From Nocardia shimofusensis NBRC 100134 (lineage in GTDB: Bacteria > Actinomycetota > Actinomycetes > Mycobacteriales > Mycobacteriaceae): a stretch of DNA of 64,000 nucleotides. Of the stretch, positions 1 through 11,867 are shown piece by piece (position 1 is the first letter of the stretch; each line of letters starts with the position of its first letter). The position numbers and the translations under genes were made by a program. The notes beneath the pieces are model-generated. The model did not search any database. It had not been told where the DNA came from and saw nothing but the letters and a program-made list of their open reading frames with translations. The DNA lies in assembly GCF_001613125.1 (NCBI RefSeq), contig NZ_BDBT01000007.1, positions 124,001-188,000 on the forward strand, read 5' to 3'.

Positions 1-267
1 ACAACGTGTCGGTCATCATCGCTCCCAATTGCCGGTCGGCACGCGTCCTTCGGAGGCGCCACGGCCATCGCCTGGCACTCACATCCGGGCGCGCGTCGCC
101 AGGTTATACCGAACGGGCCGCCGGCACCTGACAAGGTATACGCAGGAAAGGGGCTCCGGTCTGTCCCCGGCCCGCCTTCATCGGATCGAATCCAGGCATC
201 ATCGATCGCAACGGCGGAAAGGGGCGTACAACCGAGTCGGAGCAGGCGACATGCGTGACGGAAGGGT

Positions 268-3200
268 GTGTACCGAGTGCGGCTGAAGAATCTGCCCACG
301 TCGTGGGGTCGGACAGCCGACGACCACGGCGCGGTGATCTTCGATATGGACGGCGTGGTCACCGACACCGCAGCGGTGCACGCCGCGGCGTGGAAGAGAC
401 TGTTCGACGAGGTTCTGCCCGAACTGGGCCAACCGGATCGCAGCTTCGACGCCGACAGCGACTACCGCGTATATGTGGACGGCCGTAGCCGCGAGGAGGG
501 CGTGCGCGCGTTTCTGGCCTCGCGCGGTATCACCGTCCCGGAGGGCAGCCCGGACGACGCACCCGGCACGCCGACCGTCGCCGGTATGGCCCGGCGCAAA
601 CAGGAATTGTTCGGTGACGAGCTCACCCGCGTGGGTGTGCGTGTCTTTCCCGACGCGGCGGAACTGCTCGCCGGGCTGCGTGCGGCCCGGATACCGACGG
701 CACTGGTGACGGCCAGCCGCAACAGCGTCGCCATTCTGCGCACCGCCGGACTGGAAGATCTGTTCACAGTTCGCGTCGACGGCACCGACGCGCTTCGCTT
801 GCAGCTGCCGAGCAAGCCCGACCCCGGCATGTTCCTCGAGGCGGCGCGACGGCTCCGGCTTCCGCCGATCGACATCGTCGTACTGGAAGACGCGACGAGC
901 GGCGTGCGCGCCGCGGCCGACGGCGGTTTCGGGCGCGTGATCGGGGTGGACCGGCACGGCGCGGCCGCGGCGTTGGCGGCCGCGGGCGCCGACCTCGTCG
1001 TCACCGATCTGACCCGGCTCGAGCTGACCGGGCCGCTGCCCGGTGTCGACGCCTCGGCGGCAGATCGATGGGGTGGCGGGGCCACCGTCGCGGGACCGGA
1101 TGGATGGAGCCTGGTCTACGACGACTTCGTCGCGGTCCAGGAAGGTACGCGGGAAGCGTTGTGCACCACGGGCAACGGATACTGGGCCACCCGAGGTTCG
1201 GTGCCGGGCAGCGTGAACGACGCGGTGCACTATCCCGGCACGTACATCGCAGGCGTGTACAACCGGTGCATCTCCGACCTCGGTGATCGGATCGTGGAGA
1301 CCGAGCACCTGGTCAACACCCCGGACTGGACGTTTCTCACCGTGCGTCCGATCGACGGGACGGTATTCGAGCCGGACTCGCCGCAATCCACCTCGCACCG
1401 CCGGGAGCTGGATCTGCGTACCGGTGTCACGACCTTCGCCGACACCTACCAGGACGGTGAGGGCCGCCGGACCCGTGTGGTGACGCGCCGCTTCCATTCG
1501 TTGTCCGACCCGCACCTGGCCGCGCTCGAGCTCACCGTCGAAGCCGAGAACTGGACCGGAGACGTGGTGATCGCCTCGGCGATCAACGCCGACGTCGCGA
1601 ATCGAAATGTCGACGCGGACAGTCTCTTGTGCTCGAACCACCTGGGGGCGGGCAGGCATCGTGAACTCGACCGGCACACCGTGCTGTACGAGACCACGAC
1701 CGAGCAATCCGGGATCACGCTCGCCTTGGCGGCGCGCACCCGTACCGAAGCGCCGGTGTCACACCGCCGAGTACTGCCCGAACGTCTGCGTCCCGGAAGT
1801 GAACTGACCGTACAGCTCAAACCCGGTGCGCCGATCGTGGTCGAGAAGATAGCGGCGATCGCGACCTCCCGCGATCGCGGCATCTCCACCCCTGCCCTGG
1901 ATGTGGCAGCGCGGATCGGGCGCGCCCCGCATTTCCAGGCTCTGCTGGCCGCTCAGGTCGATGCTTGGGCGCGGCTGTGGGAGCGTTTCGGGATCCGGCT
2001 CTCCGACGGCAGCACATCGCAGTTGGCGCTCAACCTGCACGTGTTCCACGTACTCCAATCCGTGATCGATGCCGGACCGGATCGCGACGCAGGCGTTCCC
2101 GCGCGCGGACTGCACGGCGAGGCCTACCGCGGGCACATCTTCTGGGACGAGATCTTCGTCCACCCGATGCTGACGCTGCGCCGGCCCGAACTCACCCGAG
2201 CGGCGCTGTGGTACCGCTATCGACGACTCGACCGCGCACGCGTCGCGGCCAGCACAGCAGGGTGGACAGGTGCGTTGTTCCCGTGGCAGAGCGGAAGTGA
2301 CGGGCGCGAGGAGACTCCGACCGAATTGTTCAACCCGCGCACCGGCCGGTGGATGCCGGACAACTCTTTTCGCCAGCGCCACGTCGGGCTCGCCCTGGCC
2401 TACAGCGTATGGCAGTACTACCAGACCACCGCCGACCAGCGTTTCATGATCGATTGCGGCGCGGAGATCGTGGTGGAGGTCGCGCGCCTGTTCGCCGCGA
2501 TGGCCGTTCTCGACCCGGCGTCGGGCCGGTTCGACATCGACGGTGTGATGGGCCCCGACGAATACCATGACGGCTACCCGGAGCGACCGGGACGAGGGGT
2601 TCGCAACAACACCTACACCAACGTTCTGGCCTCGTGGGTGCTGACGCGAGCGCAAGATGTCGTGCGGCTGATCGACGGCGCCGACTGCGCACCCCTGCGG
2701 CAGCGTCTTCGCCTGGGCGCCGACGAGCCGACCCGATGGGATCACATCAGTCGTAAGCTGCGCGTGCCGTTCCACCGCGACGGCATCATCTCCCAGTTCG
2801 ACGGATACGAGGATCTCGAGGAATTCGACTGGGATCGCTATCGTGCCGACTACGGCAATGTGGAACGGCTCGACCTGATCCTGAACGCCGAGGGCGACAG
2901 CACCAACCGGTACAAGCTGTCCAAACAGGCCGATGTCCTGATGTTGTTCTACCTGTTCTCCGCCGAGGAACTCCGCAGGGTGTTCGCCCACCTCGGCTAC
3001 GCCTTGCCCGGTGAGCTCATCCCGCGAACGGTTTCCTACTATCTCGCCCGTACCAGTCATGGATCCACCTTGAGCAGGCTCGCACATGCCTGGGTGCTGG
3101 CCCGAACCGATCGCGCCGCGTCGTGGCAGTTGTTCAGCCAGGCCCTGGCCGCCGATCTCGACGACACGCAGGACGGCACAACGCGGGAAGGCGTGCACCT

Positions 3201-3528
3201 CGGGGCCATGGCCGGAACGGCCGACATGATCATGCGCTGCTACGGCGGCCTCGAGACACGCGACGACATGCTGCTGCTGCACCCGGTGTTGCCCGTGAAG
3301 TTGAAGGAAACGGAATTCACCATCTCCTTCCGTGGCCAGCCGGTGACGATCGTGCTCACCCACACCGACATCGTGCTGCGGCTGCATCCCAGCACCGCGG
3401 CGCCGATCCGAGTCTGCGTCGAGGGCGTGGAGCGGGTACTCGGCCCAGGACAGACGTGGACGTTCACCTCGGAAGGACAGGAACGACCTCCCGCCACGGC
3501 GGAGTCGCTACCGATGACCGGACAGTGA
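268..3528 (+). CDS. HAD beta-phosphoglucomutase / GH65 glycoside phosphorylase fusion
   Basis: A 1086-residue two-enzyme protein. Residues about 20-260 are a HAD domain with the nucleophile motif DMDGVVTDT (D26, D28), as in beta-phosphoglucomutase. Residues about 290-1070 are a glycoside hydrolase family 65 module with HGEAYRGHIFWDE and a GPDEYH motif whose Glu (E765) aligns with the general acid of maltose/trehalose phosphorylases. The expected chemistry is phosphorolysis of an alpha-glucoside disaccharide to beta-glucose-1-phosphate, then conversion to glucose-6-phosphate by the same polypeptide. The substrate (trehalose, maltose or kojibiose) cannot be read from the sequence. The protein is cytosolic, with no signal peptide. 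The start is a GTG at 268; GTG 277 is an alternative better spaced from GGAAGG at 260-265. It heads the DosR-type island. Confidence 0.9.
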   Translation: MYRVRLKNLPTSWGRTADDHGAVIFDMDGVVTDTAAVHAAAWKRLFDEVLPELGQPDRSFDADSDYRVYVDGRSREEGVRAFLASRGITVPEGSPDDAPGTPTVAGMARRKQELFGDELTRVGVRVFPDAAELLAGLRAARIPTALVTASRNSVAILRTAGLEDLFTVRVDGTDALRLQLPSKPDPGMFLEAARRLRLPPIDIVVLEDATSGVRAAADGGFGRVIGVDRHGAAAALAAAGADLVVTDLTRLELTGPLPGVDASAADRWGGGATVAGPDGWSLVYDDFVAVQEGTREALCTTGNGYWATRGSVPGSVNDAVHYPGTYIAGVYNRCISDLGDRIVETEHLVNTPDWTFLTVRPIDGTVFEPDSPQSTSHRRELDLRTGVTTFADTYQDGEGRRTRVVTRRFHSLSDPHLAALELTVEAENWTGDVVIASAINADVANRNVDADSLLCSNHLGAGRHRELDRHTVLYETTTEQSGITLALAARTRTEAPVSHRRVLPERLRPGSELTVQLKPGAPIVVEKIAAIATSRDRGISTPALDVAARIGRAPHFQALLAAQVDAWARLWERFGIRLSDGSTSQLALNLHVFHVLQSVIDAGPDRDAGVPARGLHGEAYRGHIFWDEIFVHPMLTLRRPELTRAALWYRYRRLDRARVAASTAGWTGALFPWQSGSDGREETPTELFNPRTGRWMPDNSFRQRHVGLALAYSVWQYYQTTADQRFMIDCGAEIVVEVARLFAAMAVLDPASGRFDIDGVMGPDEYHDGYPERPGRGVRNNTYTNVLASWVLTRAQDVVRLIDGADCAPLRQRLRLGADEPTRWDHISRKLRVPFHRDGIISQFDGYEDLEEFDWDRYRADYGNVERLDLILNAEGDSTNRYKLSKQADVLMLFYLFSAEELRRVFAHLGYALPGELIPRTVSYYLARTSHGSTLSRLAHAWVLARTDRAASWQLFSQALAADLDDTQDGTTREGVHLGAMAGTADMIMRCYGGLETRDDMLLLHPVLPVKLKETEFTISFRGQPVTIVLTHTDIVLRLHPSTAAPIRVCVEGVERVLGPGQTWTFTSEGQERPPATAESLPMTGQ

Positions 3529-3610
3529 CCTTCTGCTCTGCCGAGTTGCGCCGATCGGTTCGAAGATAGGGAAAGGGCATCGCAGAACCGAGAGGAAGGC
3601 AGACAACGAC

Positions 3611-4057
3611 ATGACGACTGCATCCGAGATCATGCGACCCGATGTCGCATACATCGGCATCCGAGACTCCATGGAAACAGCGGCGGAGCGCATGCGTCGA
3701 CTCGGCGTCGGCGCGCTCCCCATCTGTGATGGCGAGAGGCATCCCGTCGGGATCGTCACCGATCGCGACATCGTCGTGAAAGTCGTCGGTGTCGGGGCGA
3801 ATCCGAAGTCGACGATGGCGGGCGAGCTTGCGCAGGGCGCCGAGAGCATGCACACCATCGATGTCACCGCCGAAGTCGACGACATTCTGGGCACCATGGA
3901 GCGCAATCAGGTGCGGCGCCTGCCCGTCCTGGACAACGGTGTGCTCGTCGGTATCATCACCGAGGCCGACCTGGCTCGTCATCTGCCGGGAAGCACGGTG
4001 GGCGAATTCGTCGAAGCCGTGTGTGCCGATTCCCTGCCTGCCACCGAGCCCGCCTGA
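3611..4057 (+). CDS. CBS-domain pair protein
   Basis: A 148-residue protein made almost entirely of two CBS motifs (about residues 7-62 and 74-135), with the usual GVGALPICDGERHPVGIVTDRDI and RRLPVLDNGVLVGIITEADL cores. Stand-alone CBS pairs form a Bateman module that binds adenosine nucleotides or NAD-type ligands and acts as an energy sensor; no catalytic domain is attached. ATG 3611 is preceded by a GAGAGGAAGG ribosome site. Similar small CBS proteins (for example Rv2626c) belong to the mycobacterial DosR regulon, which fits the neighbours here. That link is by family and context, not by a visible DosR box. Confidence 0.9.
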   Translation: MTTASEIMRPDVAYIGIRDSMETAAERMRRLGVGALPICDGERHPVGIVTDRDIVVKVVGVGANPKSTMAGELAQGAESMHTIDVTAEVDDILGTMERNQVRRLPVLDNGVLVGIITEADLARHLPGSTVGEFVEAVCADSLPATEPA

Positions 4058-4147
4058 ACAACATCGATCCGGAGGGCGGGCCATTGGTCACCGTCGGCCA
4101 GAGCATCACGACTCTGCCTGGAGACCTCGCGCAGCGGGGACGCTGAG

Positions 4148-4717
4148 ATGATGACACCGACACCTACGCAGATCGCGGTCCTGTACGCGACCGAGCAGGG
4201 ATCGACCCGCGACATCGCGGATTTCATCGCCGAGGACCTCGCCGCTCGTGGCGGCGAGGTCGAGGTCAGCGAGGTCACCCACGCTCCGGAGCTGAGCCGA
4301 TTCGATGCTGTCGTACTCGGCAGCGCGATCCACAACATGAACTTCCTGCCGGAAGCTCAGAGCTATATCCGTGCCCACGACCAGGAACTGCGAGACACCG
4401 AGCTGTGGCTGTTCGGTGTCGGTCTCGGCCCCGCCCTGCGCGGCCCGATCGGGCGACGACTCGGTCCCGTCGTGCCACCGGAGATCGCGCGGCTGCGTGA
4501 TCTGGTCGCGCCACGCGATTATCGGACCTTCGCCGGGGTGTACGAGCGAGCGGGCGTGCCGCTGTCGGCTCGCGTGCGGTATCGGTTGCTCGGTGGTGGC
4601 AAGTACGGCGATCTGCGCGACTGGCCGTCGATTCGCGCCTGGTCCGACGAGATCGCGACCACACTGGGACTGCGCTCGGTGTCGATCGACACCGAGCCGA
4701 GCACGCACACCCCCTGA
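4148..4717 (+). CDS. Flavodoxin-like (HemG-type) protein
   Basis: A 189-residue flavodoxin-fold protein. The N-terminal beta strand and FMN phosphate loop read VLYATEQGSTRDIA (residues about 8-22), and the second motif AVVLGSAIHNMNFLP follows near residue 55. This is the pattern of the flavodoxin_5 group that includes menaquinone-dependent protoporphyrinogen oxidase HemG. It could carry electrons or oxidise a small substrate, and the exact reaction is open. Two adjacent ATGs (4148 and 4151) could start it. It ends 9 bp before the PEP synthase-like gene, so the two are likely co-transcribed. Confidence 0.8.
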   Translation: MMTPTPTQIAVLYATEQGSTRDIADFIAEDLAARGGEVEVSEVTHAPELSRFDAVVLGSAIHNMNFLPEAQSYIRAHDQELRDTELWLFGVGLGPALRGPIGRRLGPVVPPEIARLRDLVAPRDYRTFAGVYERAGVPLSARVRYRLLGGGKYGDLRDWPSIRAWSDEIATTLGLRSVSIDTEPSTHTP

Positions 4718-4726
4718 GGAGCCGAG

Positions 4727-7042
4727 ATGGGCGAGCGCTATGTGGCCGGGTTCGACGGCCTTCGACTCGGCGATGCCGATCGCGCCGGTGGAAAAGGCGC
4801 GAACCTGGGCGAATTGGTGGCCGCGCGGCTGCCGGTTCCGCCGGGGTTCGTCGTGCTGCGTTCCTGCTACGAGCAGTTCATCTCGGGCACGGCGGGCGCG
4901 GAGCTGGACAGCCTGCACCAGCAGGCCTTGGAGGCCGTGTCCGACACGACCCGGGTAGCCGACCTGTGTTCCCGGATGCGTGAGATCGTGCATCGGGTCG
5001 CGCTCGGCGGCGACGCCCGCGCCGAGATTCTCGACGCCTATCGGGCACTCGGCGACCGTGCGCGCGTCGCCGTCCGCTCGTCGGCGATCGGCGAGGACAG
5101 CGCGTCGTCGTCGTTCGCCGGCATGAATCTCACCCTGACCAACATCAGCGGCGAGCCGGAACTCCTCGAAGCGATCGTCGACTGCTGGGCCTCGCTGTTC
5201 ACCCCGCGCGTGGTGACCTACCGCGCGCGGCGCGGCATGCGCGACCGCCCGGTGATGGCCGTGGTCGTGCAGCGCATGATCGCCTCGATCACAGCGGGAG
5301 TCGCGTTCACCGCCGATCCGGCCACCGGGCGGCGCGACCGGGTGGTCGTCGAAGCTGCTCGCGGTCTGGGCGAGGTCGTCGTCTCCGGCAGCGTCGAGCC
5401 CGACACCTACGTGTTCGACGCCGCCGGTCCGACACTGCTGGAAACCCACAGAGGCGCACAGAATTTCGCCATCGTCACCGGGCCGGAGGGCGATCGGCGG
5501 GTCACCCTCGACGAAGCCGACGTCGCGGCTCCGGTGCTCGACGACGAGCAGGCCACCGCGGTGGCCGCGCTCGCGCTCGCCGTGACCCGGCACCACGCGG
5601 GCATTCCGCAGGACGTCGAATGGGCATTCGACGATCAGGCGCTGTGGCTGGTCCAGGCCCGTCCGATCACCACCACGATTGCCGGGCACCCCGCCGAAGC
5701 GGCGCCCGTCACGCAGCGGAGCCGGCCGCTGGTTCGCGGTCTGGCGGCCGCTCCGGGAACAGCCTCCGGACCGGTGCGCGTCCTGTCCTCCCCGGCCCAG
5801 GCGGCCGAATTGCAGGACGGGGACGTCCTGGTCGCCGCGATGACGAATCCGGACTGGCTGCCGGCCTTTTCGCGCGCCGCGGCCGTCGTCACCGACAGCG
5901 GAGGGATCACCTGTCATGCCGCCATCGTCGCCCGCGAACTCGGCGTGCCGTGCGTGGTCGGCACGCGAACGGCGACCACCCAGCTGACCGACGGTGCCAT
6001 CGTCACAGTCGACGGCACCGCGGGCGAAGTGCGCGCGGGCCGGGCTCCGGCGCCGCAGGTCTCGGCCACCTCGACGGCCGCCGGCGCGGGTGCCGGTACG
6101 GGGCGGGCGAGTTCGAACGAAGCGACGGCGACCCGGATCTATGTCAACCTCGCACTCCCCGAGGTCGCCGAGCGCGTCGCCGAGACCGATGTCGACGGCG
6201 TCGGGCTTCTGCGCGCGGAGGTTCTGCTCACGCAGGCACTGGGCGGCAAGCACCCCCGCGAGCTGCTCGCGCACGGAGAGCAGCGCCGATTCGTCGACAG
6301 CATGGCCGAGTCGCTGTTGCGCATCACCACCGCCTTCGCGCCGCGGCCGGTCGTCTACCGCGCCACCGATCTGCGCAGCAACGAATTCCGCGCACTCGCC
6401 GGGGGCGCGGAATTCGAACCGGACGAGCGCAATCCGATGATCGGGTACCGCGGCTGTTACCGCTACATTCGCGATCCCGAGGTCTTCGCCCTGGAGCTGC
6501 AGGCGCTGGCACGGGTGCGGGAGCGAACGCCGAATCTGCACCTGATGATCCCGTTCGTGCGTACCCGCTGGGAACTGGAGGCGTGTCTGGAACTGGTCGA
6601 CGCGAGCCCGCTCGGCCGTCAGCGCGGTATGCACCGCTGGGTGATGGCCGAAGTCCCCTCGGTCGTACACTGGCTGCCCGAATACGTCGGTCTCGGCATC
6701 GACGGCGTGTCCATCGGAAGCAACGACCTCACCCAGCTGATGCTCGGTGTCGACCGGGACTCCGAGGAGTGCGCCGAGCTCTTCGACGAATCCGACCCCG
6801 CGGTCATGGACGCCATCGACCGCATCATCGGTGCCGCTCGCAAGCACGGCATCACCTCGTCGCTCTGCGGACAGGCGCCCTCACGCCGTCCGGATTTCGC
6901 CGAGCATCTGGTCCGGATGGGCATCACCTCGATCTCCGTCACCCCGGACGCCGTTCCGGCAGCCCGCCGGGCGATCGCCTCGGCAGAACGCCGGCTGCTG
7001 ATCGAGCACGCGCTGTCGGCGAACGCCGCTGCCACCCGCTGA
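4727..7042 (+). CDS. Phosphoenolpyruvate synthase-like enzyme
   Basis: A 771-residue protein with the order of E. coli PpsA (792 residues): an N-terminal ATP-grasp domain ([10 protein letters not shown] near residue 20; SSFAGMNLT near 130), a swivelling phosphohistidine domain ([15 protein letters not shown]397), and a C-terminal PEP/pyruvate TIM barrel ending in [10 protein letters not shown] and [14 protein letters not shown], with catalytic C714. The C-terminal barrel separates it from rifampicin phosphotransferases, which place the histidine domain last. The predicted reaction is pyruvate + ATP to PEP + AMP + Pi. The start ATG 4727 has GAGGAG upstream. Next to GH65 and PfkB genes it suggests control of the PEP/pyruvate node under low oxygen. 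Confidence 0.88.
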   Translation: MGERYVAGFDGLRLGDADRAGGKGANLGELVAARLPVPPGFVVLRSCYEQFISGTAGAELDSLHQQALEAVSDTTRVADLCSRMREIVHRVALGGDARAEILDAYRALGDRARVAVRSSAIGEDSASSSFAGMNLTLTNISGEPELLEAIVDCWASLFTPRVVTYRARRGMRDRPVMAVVVQRMIASITAGVAFTADPATGRRDRVVVEAARGLGEVVVSGSVEPDTYVFDAAGPTLLETHRGAQNFAIVTGPEGDRRVTLDEADVAAPVLDDEQATAVAALALAVTRHHAGIPQDVEWAFDDQALWLVQARPITTTIAGHPAEAAPVTQRSRPLVRGLAAAPGTASGPVRVLSSPAQAAELQDGDVLVAAMTNPDWLPAFSRAAAVVTDSGGITCHAAIVARELGVPCVVGTRTATTQLTDGAIVTVDGTAGEVRAGRAPAPQVSATSTAAGAGAGTGRASSNEATATRIYVNLALPEVAERVAETDVDGVGLLRAEVLLTQALGGKHPRELLAHGEQRRFVDSMAESLLRITTAFAPRPVVYRATDLRSNEFRALAGGAEFEPDERNPMIGYRGCYRYIRDPEVFALELQALARVRERTPNLHLMIPFVRTRWELEACLELVDASPLGRQRGMHRWVMAEVPSVVHWLPEYVGLGIDGVSIGSNDLTQLMLGVDRDSEECAELFDESDPAVMDAIDRIIGAARKHGITSSLCGQAPSRRPDFAEHLVRMGITSISVTPDAVPAARRAIASAERRLLIEHALSANAAATR

Positions 7043-7150
7043 CTCGGCGACATCGGGAAGGTTTCTCTGCAGCCATTCGTGGCACACTGGTCACACGGGA
7101 AAGACAACAACATCTGCCACGATCCGGGATAGCGACACAGGAGGCTGACC

Positions 7151-7243
7151 ATGGATTGGCCGACAGCAGCAGTGATCATTGCCGTGATATTCGCACTGAT
7201 GGTGATCATCACCAGTTATTTCGCCTCGCGGAAGTCCGGGTGA
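7151..7243 (+). CDS. 30-residue single-span membrane peptide upstream of dosR
   Basis: An uninterrupted 31-codon frame with an ideal ribosome site (ACAGGAGGCTGACC just before ATG 7151). It encodes a short N-terminus (MDWPTAA), about 18 hydrophobic residues (VIIAVIFALMVIITSYF) and a basic tail (ASRKSG). The predicted product is one transmembrane helix with a positive end that would face the cytoplasm. The stop TGA occupies 7241-7243 and the DosR-like gene begins at GTG 7244, so translation is probably coupled. I recognise no family. It could be a regulatory or stabilising membrane microprotein of the two-component system, or a leader that sets dosR translation. The strong ribosome site and TM pattern argue against chance. 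Confidence 0.7.
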   Translation: MDWPTAAVIIAVIFALMVIITSYFASRKSG

Positions 7244-9609
<2,366 letters not shown>

Positions 9610-9637
9610 CCGCCGCCGCCGATCGGATGCGCGCGGG

Positions 9638-10618
9638 TCAGTCGGGGTCCGAGGGAAGCAGCAGTTCCGCGACCGGCCGCCGCGGGGTCATCGGCAGCGG
9701 ATGGGCGCTGGTAGGCGCCCATCCGACGCGCAGGAAGGCCTGCGGGAAGGCGGTGTCGTGCAATACCTCCACGCGCAGCGCAGTGCGCTGGGCCGGGATT
9801 TCCAGCGGCTCGGTGACCAGGCAGGTGGCCAGACCGATGTTGGTCGCCGTCAGCAGAATCGCGCTGATCGCCTCGCCGGCGCGCAATTGCGAGAGCCGGT
9901 CGTCGGTCGATGTGCCGATCATCAGCAACTCGGCGTGATCCGCCTCGACGGCGGGGTCGGCCAGCTCTGATCCGGCGAACACGCGGGCGGGAAGCTCGTC
10001 GCCCGGCCGCGGCGCCGTCGTACTGTGCGCGGGTACTCCGTCCGCACTGGAATGCCTTCCTGTCCACATCGCGAGCTCGAACCGATAGGACTCGTCCTCG
10101 GAATGCAGCCTGGCGGCCTCTCTCGCCGCCGCGACGATGTGCCGCCGCTCGCCCGCGTCCACGACCCGCACCACCGCGCCCAGCGACCCGGCTCGTTCGC
10201 TGAACAGGCTCAGATGGCCCGGTGGGATGGGCCAGGACGTGAAGTGGCGGCGATCTGTGCGGCGGCGGGGAATGGCTCTGCTGAGTGCGACGTCCTGCTC
10301 GGTCGGCCGATGCGGGACCAGGGTCACCGCCGCGAGGTGGTCGGGATCGTCCGGGTTCGGCAGCCGGTTGACCACCGCCGCCCAGCCCAAGGCGGTGAAC
10401 GCGACGGCGAGATGATGCAGTGCGGCGCCGCAGCTCAGCATGATGTCGCGCAGGTCCGGGTCGGTCGAAGGCAAAGTGCGGGTGGAATCCAGATACAAGT
10501 GCACACTTCGGTCGCCGACTCGCCAGCGCCACGGCTGCACATTGTGCACCGATGGCGCCCGGCCGGCCAGCGCCAATGCCGTCTCCACTGTGTGTTCGTC
10601 GGGCAGTCCGCGCTCCAT
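9638..10618 (-). CDS. Acg-family nitroreductase-like protein
   Basis: A 326-residue protein matching the Acg (Rv2032) group: GRAPSVHNVQPWRWRV near residue 20, two nitroreductase-like half domains, and the C-terminal ATCLVTEPLEIP segment. Acg proteins bind FMN but keep it buried with a lid, so they are thought to sequester flavin instead of reducing nitro compounds. In mycobacteria this is a classic DosR-regulon member, and here it lies 28 bp beyond the kinase gene, convergent with it. ATG 10618 is the natural start. It shares a 222-bp divergent promoter region with the pfkB-like gene. Confidence 0.85.
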   Translation of the reverse strand: MERGLPDEHTVETALALAGRAPSVHNVQPWRWRVGDRSVHLYLDSTRTLPSTDPDLRDIMLSCGAALHHLAVAFTALGWAAVVNRLPNPDDPDHLAAVTLVPHRPTEQDVALSRAIPRRRTDRRHFTSWPIPPGHLSLFSERAGSLGAVVRVVDAGERRHIVAAAREAARLHSEDESYRFELAMWTGRHSSADGVPAHSTTAPRPGDELPARVFAGSELADPAVEADHAELLMIGTSTDDRLSQLRAGEAISAILLTATNIGLATCLVTEPLEIPAQRTALRVEVLHDTAFPQAFLRVGWAPTSAHPLPMTPRRPVAELLLPSDPD

Positions 10619-10728
10619 GATGTCGTCCGTTCGTCGAGCGGATCTCTGTCTTCCACCGTCGCACGGCCGGAACCGGGCCGGTTAGTGCCGGACGTCCCCG
10701 GACCCGATGACATCGGGCAGGCGCCCGT

Positions 10729-10761
10729 GCCGGAAGTCCCTGTCCATCGACGACTTCCGGC
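10729..10761. promoter_or_regulatory. Perfect 10-bp inverted repeat in the Acg/PfkB divergent promoter region
   Basis: GCCGGAAGTC at 10729-10738 and GACTTCCGGC at 10752-10761 form perfect 10-bp arms around a 13-nt spacer. A smaller dyad, CCCGAT-GAC-ATCGGG, lies at 10703-10717. Both sit between divergent genes, where a terminator is not expected, so a protein-binding site is more likely. Neither matches the mycobacterial DosR consensus GGGACTNNNGNCCC well. Confidence 0.45.
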
Positions 10762-10840
10762 CGTGCCCAGAGCATGACCGACTGCGCGATTCTGAGACGA
10801 GCGTGGCCCACCATCCCCGCATTCGTCGAAGGGACCAGCC

Positions 10841-11827
10841 GTGCCGGTCACCGAGCCGCCCCGCGTCATCACTGTCACTCTCAATCCGGCTGTCGACGTC
10901 TCGCTGGAAGTGCGCCGATTGGCCGGCGGCGGCAAGAATCGCGCCCTGGTCCGCACGGTCCAGGGTGGCGGTGGAGGCATCAACGTGTCCCGCTGCCTGG
11001 CGCGGCTCGGCGTGCCGTCCGTGGCCCTGCACACCGCGGGACAGGAGACCGGCGCCCGTCTGAACCGGTTGCTCAGCGAGGAGGGCCTAGCGCATATCGC
11101 GGTGGGCATCGAGGACCAGACGCGGGAAGCGATCGTCATCGACGACACATGGTCCGGACGCAGTTACCACGTCGTGCCACCGGGTCCGAGATTGTCCGAG
11201 GCCGAGGAATCGGCGTTCGCCGAAGCGCTCGCCGCCGCCGCGGCCGGGTGCTCCTATCTGGTCTTGACCGGAAGCGGCACGCCGGGTCTGCGAGAGGACT
11301 TCTCGGCAGGTCTGCTGCGCGTGGCGCATGCCGCCGGGATCAGAACCGTGCTCGACATCGCCGGTGCGCAATTGCGAGGAGCGCTCCAGGAGAAGTCGTT
11401 CCTCATCCGGCTGGACCGCACGGAGGCAGGCGGTCTCATCGGCCGGGCCATCGAGACGTTCGACGATGCTCGCACCGCCAACGACGCCGTTCTCGACACC
11501 GGCGCCACCGACCACGTGATCACGACCGCGGGTGAGCTCGGCGCCGTCTACTCCGATCGAGAGCACCACTACGAGATCTCCGCGCCGCCGCTGACCACAC
11601 CCGCTCGCAGCGATGCGTGCGCGGGCGACAGCCTGGTAGCGGCCGTGACCGCACAGTTGGTGCAGGGCGAGTCGTGTGCTCGGGCCTGCGCCTACGGGGT
11701 CGCGGCCGCCGCGGCCACGGTCATGCTGCCGGGCACCGACGTCTTCGACAAGGCAGCCGTCGATCGGCTGGCGCCCGAGGTCGATGTCCGGCGAATCGAG
11801 CGACTACCGCACGCGGCGCGCCACTGA
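10841..11827 (+). CDS. PfkB-family sugar/sugar-phosphate kinase
   Basis: A 328-residue ribokinase-fold kinase. The N-terminal substrate region reads TLNPAVDVSLEV and QGGGGGINVSRCLARLG, as in 1-phosphofructokinase, tagatose-6-phosphate kinase and Pfk-2. The C-terminal active-site motif is DACAGDSLVAAV, with catalytic D263 present but C260 where most members have Gly (GAGD). The likely substrate is fructose-6-phosphate or fructose-1-phosphate. Rv2029c (pfkB), a DosR-regulon gene next to acg in M. tuberculosis, is the obvious counterpart. The start ATG/GTG context is simple and no strong ribosome site stands out. It is divergent from the Acg-like gene. Confidence 0.85.
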   Translation: MPVTEPPRVITVTLNPAVDVSLEVRRLAGGGKNRALVRTVQGGGGGINVSRCLARLGVPSVALHTAGQETGARLNRLLSEEGLAHIAVGIEDQTREAIVIDDTWSGRSYHVVPPGPRLSEAEESAFAEALAAAAAGCSYLVLTGSGTPGLREDFSAGLLRVAHAAGIRTVLDIAGAQLRGALQEKSFLIRLDRTEAGGLIGRAIETFDDARTANDAVLDTGATDHVITTAGELGAVYSDREHHYEISAPPLTTPARSDACAGDSLVAAVTAQLVQGESCARACAYGVAAAAATVMLPGTDVFDKAAVDRLAPEVDVRRIERLPHAARH

Positions 11828-11867
11828 CCACGCGCCGGTGCAGCCTCTCGATCGGCACGCCGGAATC

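Noticed and set aside
29..286. 85-codon plus-strand frame before the GH65 fusion
   Set aside because: No ribosome site and an Arg/His-rich composition typical of GC-rich shadow frames. The first 130 bases could be the tail of an upstream gene, but nothing is recognisable.
4085..4146. 20-codon TTG frame between the CBS and flavodoxin genes
   Set aside because: A GGAGGG lies upstream, but the peptide is featureless and the TTG start is weak. Not enough to call.
4106..6847. 913-codon open frame antisense to the PEP synthase gene
   Set aside because: A mirror frame of high-GC coding DNA. It has no domain, and the plus-strand gene carries all PpsA motifs.
10619..10840. DosR box in the acg/pfkB intergenic region
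   Set aside because: GGGACC near 10820 has no correctly spaced second half and is too close to the pfkB start. No match to GGGACTNNNGNCCC was found by eye.
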